This document shows, piece after piece, positions 22,942 to 33,714 of a stretch of 64,000 bases of DNA. Position 1 is the stretch's first letter. Every line of letters begins with the position of its first letter. The notes under the pieces were generated by a model. It worked only from the letters and a program-made list of their open reading frames with translations, had not been told where the DNA came from and made no database searches. Origin of the DNA: Endomychus coccineus (lineage: Eukaryota > Arthropoda > Insecta > Coleoptera > Endomychidae); the NCBI GenBank assembly GCA_958510875.1, contig OY294067.1, positions 250,061,736-250,125,735 of the forward strand, in the 5' to 3' direction. Both the position numbers and the translations under genes were made by a program.

Positions 22942-24256
22942 AACGACCTGATACTCTATACTTTCCCCCCTAAATGAAGACTGAGCGGAATTGAATTTGG
23001 AGACTCAACCTATCCTGAAAACCTGGAAAAAACATATATTAACAATATAAAATTAGCGGGCGGAACGAAATCTGAAGGCTAAATAACCATTTTATATTAT
23101 ATAGCCGAATCAAAGGTTGAAATGAATATAACACACAATTGTTCCTTGGCAATCGAAGTGCACTTACTATCACAATTCCCTCTCGAGTCCTTTGCAGAAG
23201 TAAGGCACAGATAATTTGCACACTCGAGTTCTACGTCGGATTGAATTATGTGTGTTATCGAACTGTCACAAGATGATGTTAAGGGAGCTAACACATTCCT
23301 GTTGCACAAGTGCTACACAACTGGGTTCTAACTATGAGCCTATTCAATGCTCCAAACTACCCCTATGCAAGCTATCTACAGCTCCGGGATTCTTTCTTTT
23401 ACAGTACTACAAGCAAAATTTAACGTAGGCAGCGCTCTTCTGGATTCAATTGAATTTAAATAATTTCTTCGTTGACTTATATGAACACAAATTAGATAGA
23501 CAGAAGTGGTTAAAGTGATTCTCTCAATCTGGTTACTTGAATTTAATCTGCTATAACAAACAAGATATTGATTGATTTCTAAAAAACATGATTTTAGGAA
23601 CAAAAATTAACCTGGATTGAGGTTCTACTTGACTTACCTTATAGATATATTATTTCAGCAACAATGAAAACAAAAATTGAACATGTTTGAATTATTTTGA
23701 GTGTGGAATCTAGGTAAAATATATATGACTTGAATTAATGCAAACAATGGATTATTTCTCAAGGGGTATAGGTTGGCTGGACAAGAAGCTTAGCTTATCG
23801 AGCGAATAGGTTGTGGAGAACTCCCGTTTTTGCTAAAGGTAATTAGTTTTCATGAAACCATTGAAGCGGTGCCGCCCCAAGCGCAAAGCTTAGAAAATAT
23901 GTTTAATTTAGAACACCGGGGGCAGACCCCGCCCATATGTTATTAGAGCGACCTATGGGAATAAAACTAGGCGCAAGAACAGTCCGTGAAGGCTTTTCTC
24001 AACTCCACGTGGATTTCTCCTGACTCAGGAAAAAAGTTCCACTGGTCTCGTGCTGTGCTTACGTTGCTAAGCATACTTCGCTGGCCCACAAGTCGGTGAT
24101 ACAGATATGAGATATCGAATTACTCGACACATTGTCGCTAGGCCTGCCTGACATCTCGTATGTTCCATCAAAATATAATAATTTATAAAACTTTATTTCA
24201 AATTAAATTGAATTATTTCAAGGGATCCAGAAGTAATAATTCCTCGGATTATTAGA
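22038..24256 (+). repeat. dispersed repeat, copy 2 (possible solo LTR, expanded)
   Basis: It is homologous to 5000-6715 end to end: start TGTAACAGTCGG, end CGGATTATTAGA (last bases mutated from TTACA). It is about 0.5 kb longer, partly because of the microsatellite at 22655-22945 and partly because of an extra segment near 23220-23640. No target duplication is seen. Confidence 0.5.
22655..22945. repeat. TCTGTCTCTA-type microsatellite, ~290 bp
   Basis: Runs of TCTGTCTCTA / TCTGTCTTTA units grade into (TC)n and CTCTCTCG blocks. The 74-codon frame over it, rich in Leu, Ser and Cys, is an artefact. Copy 1 of the host repeat lacks this expansion. Confidence 0.9.
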
Positions 24257-25179
24257 GTGCGCTACAATACCTAATCAAACGAGTTTTCTAGACTATTTTT
24301 TTCCGCGTTTTCATAATATATTTAAAAATAATTCCAAATATAGTGAATATTCAGTTTTGGGGTCTTCTCTTTGAATGATGAAAAAGGCATTACATTTGAA
24401 ATATCCGTTTTGAAACTTTTGATAATTCGACCGATGTTCATTTTCGTTGAGCTTCTTTTGAAGTTATTTCAATCTGACCAAATTTGTGAATAAAATGAAC
24501 AAAGATTTTTCCAAGTGTAGTCGTTCCAAATCGAGGAAACTAGCTGCAACTTTTGTCGGTAACTTGTTACTACCAGAATCCAGTACCTCGTAATATTGAT
24601 TTGCATAAGGTTAAGATGATGTTAATGAATGCTTGTCAATATCAACTTCCTGAAAATAAAATGCACTAGAATTCGCGTATCATTAATAGTAGTAATGGGT
24701 TCTCTGAAAATTTCTCTATTTAACCTAGTTAATCGTGCCTGAGGAAATTAGAAATAGAGATATTTGAGGTGGAAGGTGGAGCTGTATGTCAAGATAACAA
24801 AATCTCTCACACGTTAGTTTGCGTGCAAAGTTAAGAGCTGTCGAATTAAAAAGTTACATTGCATAACGTTGTAACTAGGAAACGTATCCCAAAGTTGAAT
24901 GAAGTTCAATTTGCAGCAGTATTGACAAAAGTGATTCGAATGCAAAGTAATTAGGTAGTTCAATGTTACACCAGATTAGTATTAGTTTAGGAATACAAAA
25001 TATCAGTTGAATTTGGTATCGAACATAATATAATTAAGGGGTTGAAAGCTTCTAAGAAAAGCGTATCCCGTGAAGTTAACTGTACTATTTGCGATTTGAA
25101 CATTTTAGCTATTGTATTGATTGTCCCTTTATTATTGCGAATTAGTTGTGCAATAAAAAATTTACATGTTTTATAAAAC
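24257..25179. other. unannotated stretch
   Basis: AT-rich, with no recognised gene or repeat. Confidence 0.5.
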
Positions 25180-25560
25180 GGCACTCCAAGTTTTGAGACT
25201 TAAATGCATATGTCATTTGAGTAGAATGGTTGTCAATGTATCAGCTGTCTATCATGTAATTGTAAACGTTACCTGATGTATTGTTATAGACAGTCGGAAC
25301 TGTTATGATGATCCACAGATCTATGGAACTGTCTATCATGTAAATTGTATGTGTTGGTAGGAGCTGTCAGAAATGTCGAAATATATTGATTCCCTTTTAC
25401 CCCTCTCTCGTTGGGATTGAATTTCGAAAAATCCGTTCTCAGCCGGTGTCCACCTGCCACATTTCAAGTCGGTCGGCTTTATAGTTAAGGAGATCTCGTG
25501 AAGAATGAGTGAGTATGGGTATTTGCCTACTATTTATATAGATATATTATATTATATGAT
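25180..25560 (+). repeat. dispersed repeat C, copy 1
   Basis: It shares with 51490-51955 and 51990-52475 the landmarks 'gagacttaaatgcatat', 'gtaaacgttacctgatgt', 'gttatagacagtcgga', 'tgaaaaatccgtt.tca', 'ggctttatagtt' and 'gtgagtg..tggtattt'. It has no strong coding content and its type is unknown. Confidence 0.6.
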
Positions 25561-25772
25561 CGGTTCTGAGATGAAAAATGAGCAAAGCGGTAGGGTTGAT
25601 TCAATTTAACCTGAATTATCATTCCAGATTTAAGCTGAAGGGGTGGTAAACAGCTTAAGCGCCTAAGTAAAATGTTGAATATTTACTCTGATGCAATTTA
25701 AATTTCATTACAAAGTGAGCTCGGATAATAAACTAGAACTTTTACTGTTAATACCTGCAGCGAAAAAATCTG

Positions 25773-26027
25773 TTGAAATGTTATACTTTGTGTAACGAAT
25801 TTGTTAATGAAACGAGCTTCTATTTAATTCACTTAACTGAAGCTCAAAGATGGTTATTTCAGTTCTTATTAAAAGGAGTAGTGTCTTGGAACTTCATAAG
25901 TTATGTTGTTCCAGAAATTCCAGTTATCGTGACGTTTGGTGGGAAGATGTGGATCGCTAGTCCAGAGCAGCTCCATTTGCCATTAAAATTTATTGTTCCT
26001 AAATGGTCTGTCTTGAAGAAGAAATGA
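25773..26027 (+). other. open frame, possible retroelement tail, weak
   Basis: An open frame of about 84 codons contains VIVTFGGKMWIASPEQLHLPL. The 'G...ASPEQL' pattern occurs near the C-terminus of LTR-retrotransposon integrases, but nothing else supports that, and there is no ATG near the start. It is recorded as a possibility only. Confidence 0.2.
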
Positions 26028-26480
26028 TGATGATTTGACAAAATGTGATATCTTCGTTATGTTACACTTATATGAAGTCACTTCCTGAAAGGTGGATTAA
26101 ATATTAATTTCTTAAGGAGCTATTACTGTCCGCGACTGAACCTTACCGTTTTGTGGAGTTTTTTTTGTAGGAAAGTGTAGGTTACGGTTTCCGAGAACGT
26201 GTCACACTATTCCGGAAAATCAGTTAGGGGCATAAGGGGTAAATGATTGTTGTTAGCTTAGAAGGGATTCAAATATTTTCTTCAAATATTTTCTTCTTCA
26301 AATGATCACTGTAATTCAAATATGAAAAAATCGTTCAAAACGATGTATACAAATGTGGGAAAAATAGCCTAATTTACCAATTTCTGGAAATATGAATTTT
26401 TTCAACCGTTTAACATATTGATTATTATACATAAATTCTCGGGGGAAATAGGTCACACTAACACACATGCTTATTATTTT

Positions 26481-26526
26481 CGTCTTTACGTACGTTTCCT
26501 TCTCACGACCATCATCAGACGTATCA
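26481..26526 (-). ncRNA. hammerhead ribozyme, damaged helix I and stem II
   Basis: The CUGAUGA and GAAAC-GUAC-GUA core is intact, and AAGACG follows the predicted cut. A 3-base deletion before CUGAUGA breaks helix I. Stem II reads GGUC-GUGA-GAAG, losing two pairs. Probably inactive. Confidence 0.55.
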
Positions 26527-27006
26527 ATATCCAAAACGTGATTTCTTAAAATATGATTCACATAAAACGTGACTCCAAGTCTGTGAATCGTAGAACAGAT
26601 ATTCAGTCATTAGGTCAGATTTATACTTATTCAATCAATTAAAACCCTTGCAAATTCCTACATGCGTCTTTATAATGCTGAAAGTACATTTTAGGTAGAA
26701 AGCTCGGATAGCAATATTTCTGACTACCTTCTTCTATTCCTTCAACATCTGGTTCGAAAGTGGATACTTGAGCGTTATATTTTTGTTCAGTCATTCAATC
26801 GTATTACAAACTGTGATTTGATATGACTTCTAAGTTTATAAGAAAATTGCTAAGCAGTGGATTCTTGATTCATATACTTAAAACAATAAAGCGTTACAAT
26901 TTCGATTACTCGTGTTTCTGTTCGTTTTAGCGACGTGGGCATTTTTAATTAGTGTGCCTTGTGATGATACAATTAGTTTTAAGGAATCACGTTTTATTCA
27001 TTGATA

Positions 27007-27050
27007 CGTCTTCTGATGATGGTTGTGAGACCGAAACATGCGTGAAGACG
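27007..27050 (+). ncRNA. hammerhead ribozyme, cleavage site mutated
   Basis: CGUCUU-CUGAUGA-U-GGUU-GUGA-GACC-GAAAC-AUGC-GUG-AAGACG. Helix I (CGUCUU with AAGACG) is six perfect pairs, and stem II is four pairs including U-G. The cleavage triplet reads GUG instead of GUH, and the ACGUACGU palindrome is changed to ACAUGCGU, so self-cleavage should be lost although the fold is good. Confidence 0.6.
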
Positions 27051-27699
27051 AAAATAATAAGCATATGTTTTAGTGTCACCTATTTCTCGAGAATTTGTAT
27101 ATAATTCAATCATACTTGGGTTAAAAATCATTGATAACATATCGATTATTGGGTTTTCGGGGGCGCTGATTTTGATTTTGTCATTACTTTTGTTGTGAAA
27201 TGTACAGAAAATTCAATTTTCCAAAAAAGAAAATGTTCAAAATCAGCGCACAATAATGTATATGTTTAACGGCTGAAAAAATTAAATTTTCCGGAAATTG
27301 GAAAATTAGGCTATTTTTTGGAAAACTTCATTTATTATCATTTCCCACAGTGATTATTCGAAAAAATAATACATTTTTTGCGGAATAGTGAGAGGACATG
27401 TTTTCGGATACCGAAACCTACACTTTCTTACAAACATCTCTGAAAATCGCGAAAGTTTTGGAAAATGCTCCAAGCATCTGGTGATTGTGTTACTAATGTG
27501 TTTCACTAGATCTGTATTCAAGTTTTTCAATCATGGCCTGCTAGAGTGCAAGGTCATCACCTAAAATTTGTGACTTCACCACTATTTTCATTATGTTCCT
27601 TTTCTGTTATATCGATCTTGAGATTTCTTTGCCTAATAAGCCACACTTATGTTTAAGTGCATTGAGATATATAGAATTAAATTTTCTGAATTATGAAAA

Positions 27700-27975
27700 T
27701 GAGCTACATAATTTAACACAGGATTATCAAGATATTGTAACGTAAAATATTGAACCATAGGCGGGATTCAAACCCACATTCCCGGATGTCTAACGTATTT
27801 GCCTATCCTTTCAGAGGTTTATATTTACATAAATATAAGACTCTGACGAGTCAAATGTGGTGTAGTTGGTAAACACGCTGAACTGGACATCCAAGAATGT
27901 GGGTTCGAATCCCGCCTATGGTTGAATGTTTTACGTTTATTCATCTTGATAATTCTATGTTAAATTATCCAACAG
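27700..27975. repeat. inverted pair of tRNA-like SINE copies
   Basis: On the plus strand, 27855-27925 has an A-box-like 'tgtagttggtaaacacg' and a perfect B box GGTTCGAATCC, with a T-arm GTGGG/CCCGC. The minus strand at 27740-27815 carries a related copy (GGTTTGAATCC). Homology continues outward for about 50 bp on both sides (to 'gataat.c.atgttaaatta'). No acceptor stem pairs, so these are tRNA-derived repeats and not functional tRNA genes. Confidence 0.55.
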
Positions 27976-28479
27976 CTAATAATGATGGAATTATCCAAGA
28001 TAACATAATGAATGTATGGTTAGTTGGGAAATAAAATAAAAGGAATTCATCGAAATAACATAAAAATGTTATCGATTAACCAGATGTGGCAGAAAATAGC
28101 TCATACAATATTTATGTTCAGGCACTGTTATTGTTATGTGTTCCACGTTATCGTATTGTGAAGAACCTGAAGGCATCAAGCACCGAAGCATTATTCCAAT
28201 CAAAGAGCACCGTATCACATTGAAAGGGTATTCATTTTGCTATGTAAGAAATCAGAAGAAAATACTTATTTTGCATGTGTTCAGACCATTCTGATCATAT
28301 GCATCTCCCAAGAGCAATCGGTCTTAGTATTCCTCATGCTCTGTGATCCTTCTGAACCGTTATTTTAAAGTGGAGTAGTGAATCAAAATCATGTCCCATT
28401 ATGACAAAAATAATTGAAATGAACGTTGTCATGAACCAATGAATTCTAAATACCGAGATTGACTTTTAGCATGTTGTTT

Positions 28480-29200
28480 CGATGATCTTAAAGATATACA
28501 AGTGAATCAAGTAGACTAAAGAGTTAAAGCCTAGCCGAAACTTCATAATTTCAATACCTGACTGATTTTCCCCATCTAGAGCCCCTATACCATCCAATGA
28601 AGCCAAAGGAGCGAGACAGAGACAGGTTGACGCAGCTAATGGAGATCTGACAAAGATTTTCAAATGCGGGTCTGCCAATCCAGTAGAGTTAAATGCAACT
28701 AAAACTCAAGCTTGCGTCTTGTCTAGGGAGGTCGATTCCACAGGTGGTTGTCGGGTACAACTATTCCTACGAAGTATTCCATAATCATGCTCGGGATAAC
28801 CACCAACAGCACCCTCTCATAGGACAAACATGTTAGGTCCATTGCGAAAACTGCTTCACGAGAACTTGGTTTTCTATTCCGTGTCAAGAGCTACTTTACA
28901 TCTCAGCAACTCCTCATAATCTACAATGCACAGATTCGTCCTGTCTTTAGGTACTGCTCACATGTTTAGAGTTCGGCTCTCAATCATACGCTGAAGCTCT
29001 TAGATTCTTTCCAGAAGAGAGCTATTCGTTTGATTGATAATGTCACACTTAGAAGTTCATTGACCTCTCTAGAATCTCGTAGAAAGATGCGAGATATCTC
29101 CCTTTTCTATAGATATTTCCATGGTCATCAGAAATCTCGTTCGTCCCACCACGAATGATTCAAGATAGGCGAACAAGACGGGCTCAAGCTAGATAGATAA
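28480..29200 (+). pseudogene. LINE family A fragment, RT end and C-terminal domain
   Basis: The plus-strand reading, over many shifts, gives the 'L...NPVELNATKTQACVLS' block, 'HNHARDNHQQHPL' (mutated LGITTNSTLSWDDH region), 'SATPHNLQCTDSSCL', 'LTCLEFGSQSYAEALRFFPEESYSFD' and 'YRYFHGHQ'. This is the same protein segment as 53839-54900 but in opposite orientation. It is heavily decayed. Confidence 0.65.
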
Positions 29201-29229
29201 TTGTTCAACAATCTATAAGCTACTCTTCG

Positions 29230-29999
29230 CATTTGTCTAAGGATAATTAAATAAATAATTTACTTCTTTATCTGAACACAACTGAATGATAATAATGTTT
29301 TAAAGGAAATGTACTAGAACTACTAGCTATATAAAAACAAATGTAAATCCGTAAGATCACTTACTAGCAATTATCGCACCTCTGATGATTTCTGCTCACT
29401 ATGAACAGGCTAGTTTTCAGCTCATTGAATACACTGATGATTGTAAACTTCGAATTACTGAGAATACCTTCAAGTTACTTAGTTTTATTTGTGTAGTTGT
29501 AAGCGGACACTAGGTGTTTGCTAATGAGAAAACTTTCACCTCGTTTATCGCTATTAAGATATTCAATGCTGAGAAGATAGTTTAGATAATCGACTCGGGT
29601 CCTTGTAATCAGTACATTAACAGTTCAGCGCCTTTGTAATGAATCAAAAGCACAGCGTCTCAGGGTTTATATAATTATATTTATTGCATTGTCCTTTCAT
29701 TATCAGTAGTACGTTGTATTTAGGCCAATTTTCGCAAAACTTAGGAAAAACGTTATGTGCATCGATAGAGCTTAGCAGTTTTTTGCATTTTCATAAGAAA
29801 GGTATTTAACCTTGTTATATTCGTTTGAGTGGAGCGTTTGATGCACAAATTTTTTAAATGCACTTTACTGCACTTTATAATGCACTCTTGCTTGTATATG
29901 CTGTAAAACTTGTAGTTAGGGTGAACATTTGAAACGTGTCTACCTCCAGGTTCAAAATTGGCTGTTTGGTTTCAAATATTGCCAAAAACCGATACAGGT
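29230..29999. other. unannotated stretch
   Basis: No recognised gene or repeat. Confidence 0.45.
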
Positions 30000-30080
30000 A
30001 TGATTGAGGAGCACAGTACGTTTGAGGAAGATGTTGATAATGTCAACAATCACTTAGCACCTTCCAAGTGGGGCTGGAAA
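30000..30080 (+). pseudogene. Cys-rich TE-type ORF, part before MULE insertion
   Basis: It reads ILPKTDTGMIEEHSTFEEDV and ends NNHLAPSKWGWK at 30080. The 'P..WGW' followed by a Cys-rich tail is a pattern I know from uncharacterised repeat-encoded arthropod proteins. The continuation (EPILMTQPAAPEEL) is found 1.25 kb downstream at 31335, beyond the MULE-derived element. The family has no function I can name. Confidence 0.45.
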
Positions 30081-30081
30081 T

Positions 30082-31325
30082 AGGGCGGATGGAATCTCGG
30101 CCGGAAAAATGGCAGGTACTAAAAGCCGGTAAGTAAATTCGGCCGGAGGTTTCAAGTTGCTTCCTTATTTCCGAGGTATTTTCGGCCGCAAATATTGGTT
30201 GAAATAAAATAACAGAAAGCTTTGTACTAAAATATTTCTTTATTTCAATAAAATTATCTACATACATTTTAAACAAGCACTACAGCAGACACACAAAAGT
30301 CAAGTTAAAATTAAATCATAATTAATTAACTTATTTCTATAACGTAGACATCTATAACTTAGGTACACTATACATTTTTAGAAAACATTTTGATGTCAAA
30401 CAGATTTGACAAAATTAATTCTAGAAATATTGCCAGATCGAAGCTTATTTACCATGTTTTCGATAAATTTTAGTTTATTTTTTACTTGTTTGTCTTTAAT
30501 TTTTGCTGGAATATGTAAATTTTTAGTTTTAAATATGCATCGATCTGACAATCTTTTAATTTTTCTATAAAAATAAATATAGAAGGGTGAGTTGAATAAA
30601 AACTAGAATTAAAGTTCGAATGGAATGATTCGCAGGCATTTGTTGTTCGTTTAATTGATGGGTTTTCACCTGTTGTAGTTTTCGGTCCATAACTTTCTAG
30701 TACAGAATGTACATCGTAAATATCCTTAGGCAGGACTGGTAGCAGCTTACGGCGGCTGTTGTACAAATTTCTTCTTATTCGATTGATATCTGTCGATGAC
30801 AAATTATCTGGCAAATGTTTTGAAAGAATGCTTTTAATAATTTTTGAAGGTTTCTCCGATAAGTCCTCCTCTGCTTTTCGCTTGCATGAAGTTGTCACTA
30901 TTTTTCTCTCCAACTCAGTCTCATCTGACTCGTGGTTGTGGATTAATTCACTCCTAGTAACTTCAGCACCAATAGTGTACAGTTTGGCTAAGCATCTTAA
31001 ATTTTTCTTTATGAACCTCCAACGAACTTCACCACTTCTTAACACGTCCTGTTTACAAAACTGAAACTTTTCCTCAACAAGCAAGTCACAACCACGTGAA
31101 CTCTTAATTGTTGAAACTGATGATGCCATCGTACAAATATATTTGATGCTTTCTATCGCCTAGTAGCGTTCAAAATAAGTAAAATTTGTCTAGATATCCC
31201 AAGTAATTACCAATTTTTTAATCCCATCATAAACATCAACCCTCGGCCGAAATTACATCTGTCATAAATGGTACCCCTTGATTTATGCAGTTAGGAGACG
31301 GGATTACCGGCCGAAATTACGCCCG
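30082..31325 (-). mobile_element. MULE-derived element carrying a FLYWCH ORF
   Basis: The ends carry imperfect inverted repeats: left GGGCGGATGGAATCTCGGCCGG, and the right end's complement GGGCGTAATTTCGGCCGG. Further 'tcggccg' motifs occur subterminally on both sides. The insertion splits a coding frame that can be rejoined across it. An obvious 9-11-bp target duplication is not visible. The element is too short for a full MULE transposase. Confidence 0.6.
30482..31129 (-). CDS. FLYWCH-type protein with MULE transposase C-terminus, 215 aa
   Basis: This is an uninterrupted frame from ATG 31129 to a stop at 30482. Residues ~8-68 form a FLYWCH-type zinc-finger domain: SSRGCDLLVEEKFQFCK, then VRWRFIKKNLRCLAKLYT, ending in the His pair of IHNHESD. 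The usual first Cys after Trp is Phe (TTC instead of TGC), so one zinc ligand is lost. After a charged linker, residues ~165-205 read RTTNACESFHSNFNSSFYST and HPSIFIFIEKLKDCQ, the C-terminal block of FLYWCH-linked MULE transposases. The DDE core between them is missing, so it cannot catalyse transposition. It could be a truncated element or a DNA-binding relic. The intact frame among decayed neighbours is notable. Confidence 0.7.
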   Translation of the reverse strand: MASSVSTIKSSRGCDLLVEEKFQFCKQDVLRSGEVRWRFIKKNLRCLAKLYTIGAEVTRSELIHNHESDETELERKIVTTSCKRKAEEDLSEKPSKIIKSILSKHLPDNLSSTDINRIRRNLYNSRRKLLPVLPKDIYDVHSVLESYGPKTTTGENPSIKRTTNACESFHSNFNSSFYSTHPSIFIFIEKLKDCQIDAYLKLKIYIFQQKLKTNK

Positions 31326-31334
31326 CCGTGCTGA

Positions 31335-31624
31335 TGAGTTGATCTATATTTTGAGCCAATTCTAATGACACAACCAGCAGCACCAGAAGAACTTATAAAT
31401 ACATTATTTCTTGCGAGTGCCTGACTTATTGTAGAAAATAATGTGGATGTAGAAAAAGGGGGGTCACCTGCACCATGGCATGCAAAAAATGCAATGGAAT
31501 CAACTGTTCAAATGTCGAATTACCCGATACCCGACAAGAAGAGAGTGAATCAGATGATGAAATTGCTGAGCAGTCAGATTCAAATGATGCCGGTACTAAT
31601 GTTAATCAAGATAAAAATGAATAA
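31335..31624 (+). pseudogene. Cys-rich TE-type ORF, C-terminal part after MULE insertion
   Basis: It reads VDLYFEPILMTQPAAPEEL, INTLF, then, after one frameshift and a stop, CGCRKRGVTCTMACKKCNG, INCSN and an acidic tail QEESESDDEIAEQSDSN, ending in TAA at 31622-31624. The CxCxxxG..C...C..C.G..CSN pattern followed by an acidic end matches uncharacterised repeat-encoded insect proteins. The frame continues from SKWGWK at 30080. Confidence 0.5.
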
Positions 31625-31671
31625 AATGTACCATGTAAAAATTATTGTAAAATAAATAAATTTAAAAAATA

Positions 31672-31745
31672 GTGATCCGTAATAATAATAATGTTAATAG
31701 TAATAATAATGATACTAATAATAATAAATATGATAATAAAAAAAT
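31672..31745. repeat. (TAA)n-rich microsatellite
   Basis: Interrupted TAA/ATA triplets with TTAATAG and GATACT spacers. Confidence 0.8.
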
Positions 31746-31859
31746 ATAAATATTCCAATATATAACAAATGATTTTATTTTATATATATTGAATGTCCGT
31801 TTCAATTTGACAAAATGTATGTCTATCATTTATAATCTCTCCATATCTGCCTTATTTCA

Positions 31860-32310
31860 TTTTAATTAGCACTTTGGATTCATACTCAGCTATCTCGAAA
31901 CCTCAATTCATTTCATTCAATATTAAAAAAGTGCAATTTAAATGCATTTTAATATGCAATCTATTTTTTTTTCTAATATATTTGACTACAGATTCGTAAT
32001 CAGCGGATTCTTAAACCCCCATTTACCAATTTTCAATTAATTTATAGTAATATTAAAAAATTGCAACCGATAGTGCAACATAAATTGCATTTGATTATGC
32101 AATCTATTAATATCCTAATAACTTTGTCTTCGGATTCGTAATCAGCAACCTCAAAAACCCCCGAGTACCACTTTTCAACAGATTTTAGAAAATATTAAAG
32201 AAATTCAGAAAAAAGTGTATAATAAAATGGATTTTTAGATGCAACCTAAATATTTTTTAATCATTTCGATGTCAGATTCACAATCAGGGATCTTAAACCC
32301 CCTAACTACA
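31860..32310. repeat. diverged minisatellite related to 1640-2160
   Basis: Four units are headed 'gattc.ta.tcagc', at about 31880, 31991, 32127 and 32276. Each is followed by 'aaacccc' and a 'tttcaa...atatta' segment, spaced 110-150 bp. The heading motif is the same as in the array inside the PLE at 1.6-2.2 kb. Confidence 0.55.
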
Positions 32311-32718
32311 AGTTTTCAAGTAATTACAAGCAATATTCATAGAGTGCCTTAAAAAGTGCAAAGAAACAAAGTTGTCAAATATGTTTCTTAAGAGAATGCA
32401 AAAAACCTCTAATCTCTATCGACCACAAAACGTTTTTCCTATATTTTTCCTAAATACAACGTACTACAGGTACTTATTTAAAAGGTTGTATAAATGCCAT
32501 AATATGATTGATGAAACCTCGCAAGCTACTTCTTTATTACATTTTTATGATTTCATTTTCATTGTCTCGGACCAGTTAGGTAATAGATTGCTTATGCTGC
32601 ATTATTGAAAACTTTCGAATAGTAACGAGAAACAGGATAACACTTTTTGAAAAATTGAGGACAGCTACAATTTTGAGAGATTTGACAGATTTACAAAGTT
32701 ATTTTGATTACTATCATA

Positions 32719-33714
32719 CAGGGTGTCTCACCACGAACTGCATCGATCGATATCTGAAAAAGTTAATATACAATTTTTCTGAAAATTTGGCAGCTGACCA
32801 AAGTCAATGAGTTCTATTCATCTAAAATATTTTCGAGATGCGACACTTCCAGTTATACCGGAAGTCGATGACAGCTTCGTTATTTAAAAAAGAACACCCT
32901 ATAATTTATTGCATTTTTGGATTCTACGGAAAATTCTAGGTATGCTTCATCTGTCCTATACTTGAATACAATCGTTTTTGAGATATTTGCAATTTTCGAG
33001 AAAAAATTACGTATGCAGACCCGTACTCAATTAAGTTTCTTGTAATGGCTGCATAATTTCGTATCGCGCTGTTTTTCGGGATCGAGCAGAAAATGTATTA
33101 CTCTTTCTTGTTATAGCTCTGTTGCATTCTCCTTAAATAATAAATAAATTTAAATAGTCTTCGTTCATGTAAGTTAACCGTGTCGGTATTGTTTACAATA
33201 ACTTTAAGCTAAATGACACTTCTTCATTCTCTGAGAGTCGTATAATCAGCCATGGCCAACTAGATTTATAAAACTTAAAAACGCTCGATTGACAGAGGTG
33301 GAAAACTAGTATTTTGTAAATAAATCGAAAACAGTAATATTTAGGTAGAGCTGAACACAACATTTTTTGTGCTGAATACGGCTACTATAAAACAAATGGG
33401 AGTTTCTATTTGAAATATTTGAGTTTTTGGCATTTTTAAAATTCACATTTCAATCTGCATCTGTAATTTCTTCTCTATAATTTCAAATATCTCAAAAACG
33501 GTTGAATTCAGGTATAGGACATGATACATGAAATATACAAAAATGCATGGAATTATAGGGTGTTCCATTTGAAATAACGAAGTTGTCATCAACTTCGGTA
33601 TAACCGGAAGTACTACATCTTGAAAATATTTTAGATTAATAGTACTCAACACAAAATTTTCAAAAAATTCTATGTCTACTTTTTGAGATATCGATCGATG
33701 CAGTTCGTGGTGTG
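32719..33714. mobile_element. mariner-like MITE with ~290-bp inverted arms
   Basis: The left end TACAGGGTGTCTCACCACGA opens an arm (to ~33010) that is complementary to ~33430-33714. Shared blocks include 'gaactgcatcgatcgatatct', 'cttc.gttatacc.gaagt' and 'aacaccctataatt..atgcatttttg'. The TA dinucleotide precedes the left end. The right end has lost a few bases (TACACACCACG). The centre (~33010-33430) has no coding sequence. Confidence 0.7.

Larger units (their letters stand above)
26423..27115. repeat. PLE terminal segments in head-to-head orientation
   Basis: The left edge 'attatacataaattctcggg' and the right edge 'gagaatttgtatataattc' are inverted copies of one PLE terminus, also found at 17581 and 38703. 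The left copy continues into decayed endonuclease coding DNA on the minus strand ('tgattcacataaaacgtgactccaagtctgtgaatc' corresponds to the IHIKRDSK-type region). Each edge carries a hammerhead: minus at 26481-26526, plus at 27007-27050. Confidence 0.65.
26150..27450. mobile_element. inverted-repeat element interrupted by PLE remnant
   Basis: The left arm (about 26150-26422: 'gaaagtgtaggttacggtttccga...', 'aaaatagcctaattta.caatttc', 'ttcaaccgtttaacata') is complementary to the right arm (about 27225-27450). Between them sits the PLE terminal segment 26423-27115. Beyond that the right side has ~110 bp without a counterpart on the left. There is no transposase. The superfamily is unknown. Confidence 0.55.

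Noticed and set aside
5000..24256. The two 1.7-kb repeats as the LTRs of one giant retrotransposon
   Set aside because: The 15-kb interior holds unrelated LINE, PLE, foldback and hAT material, with no gag or pol.
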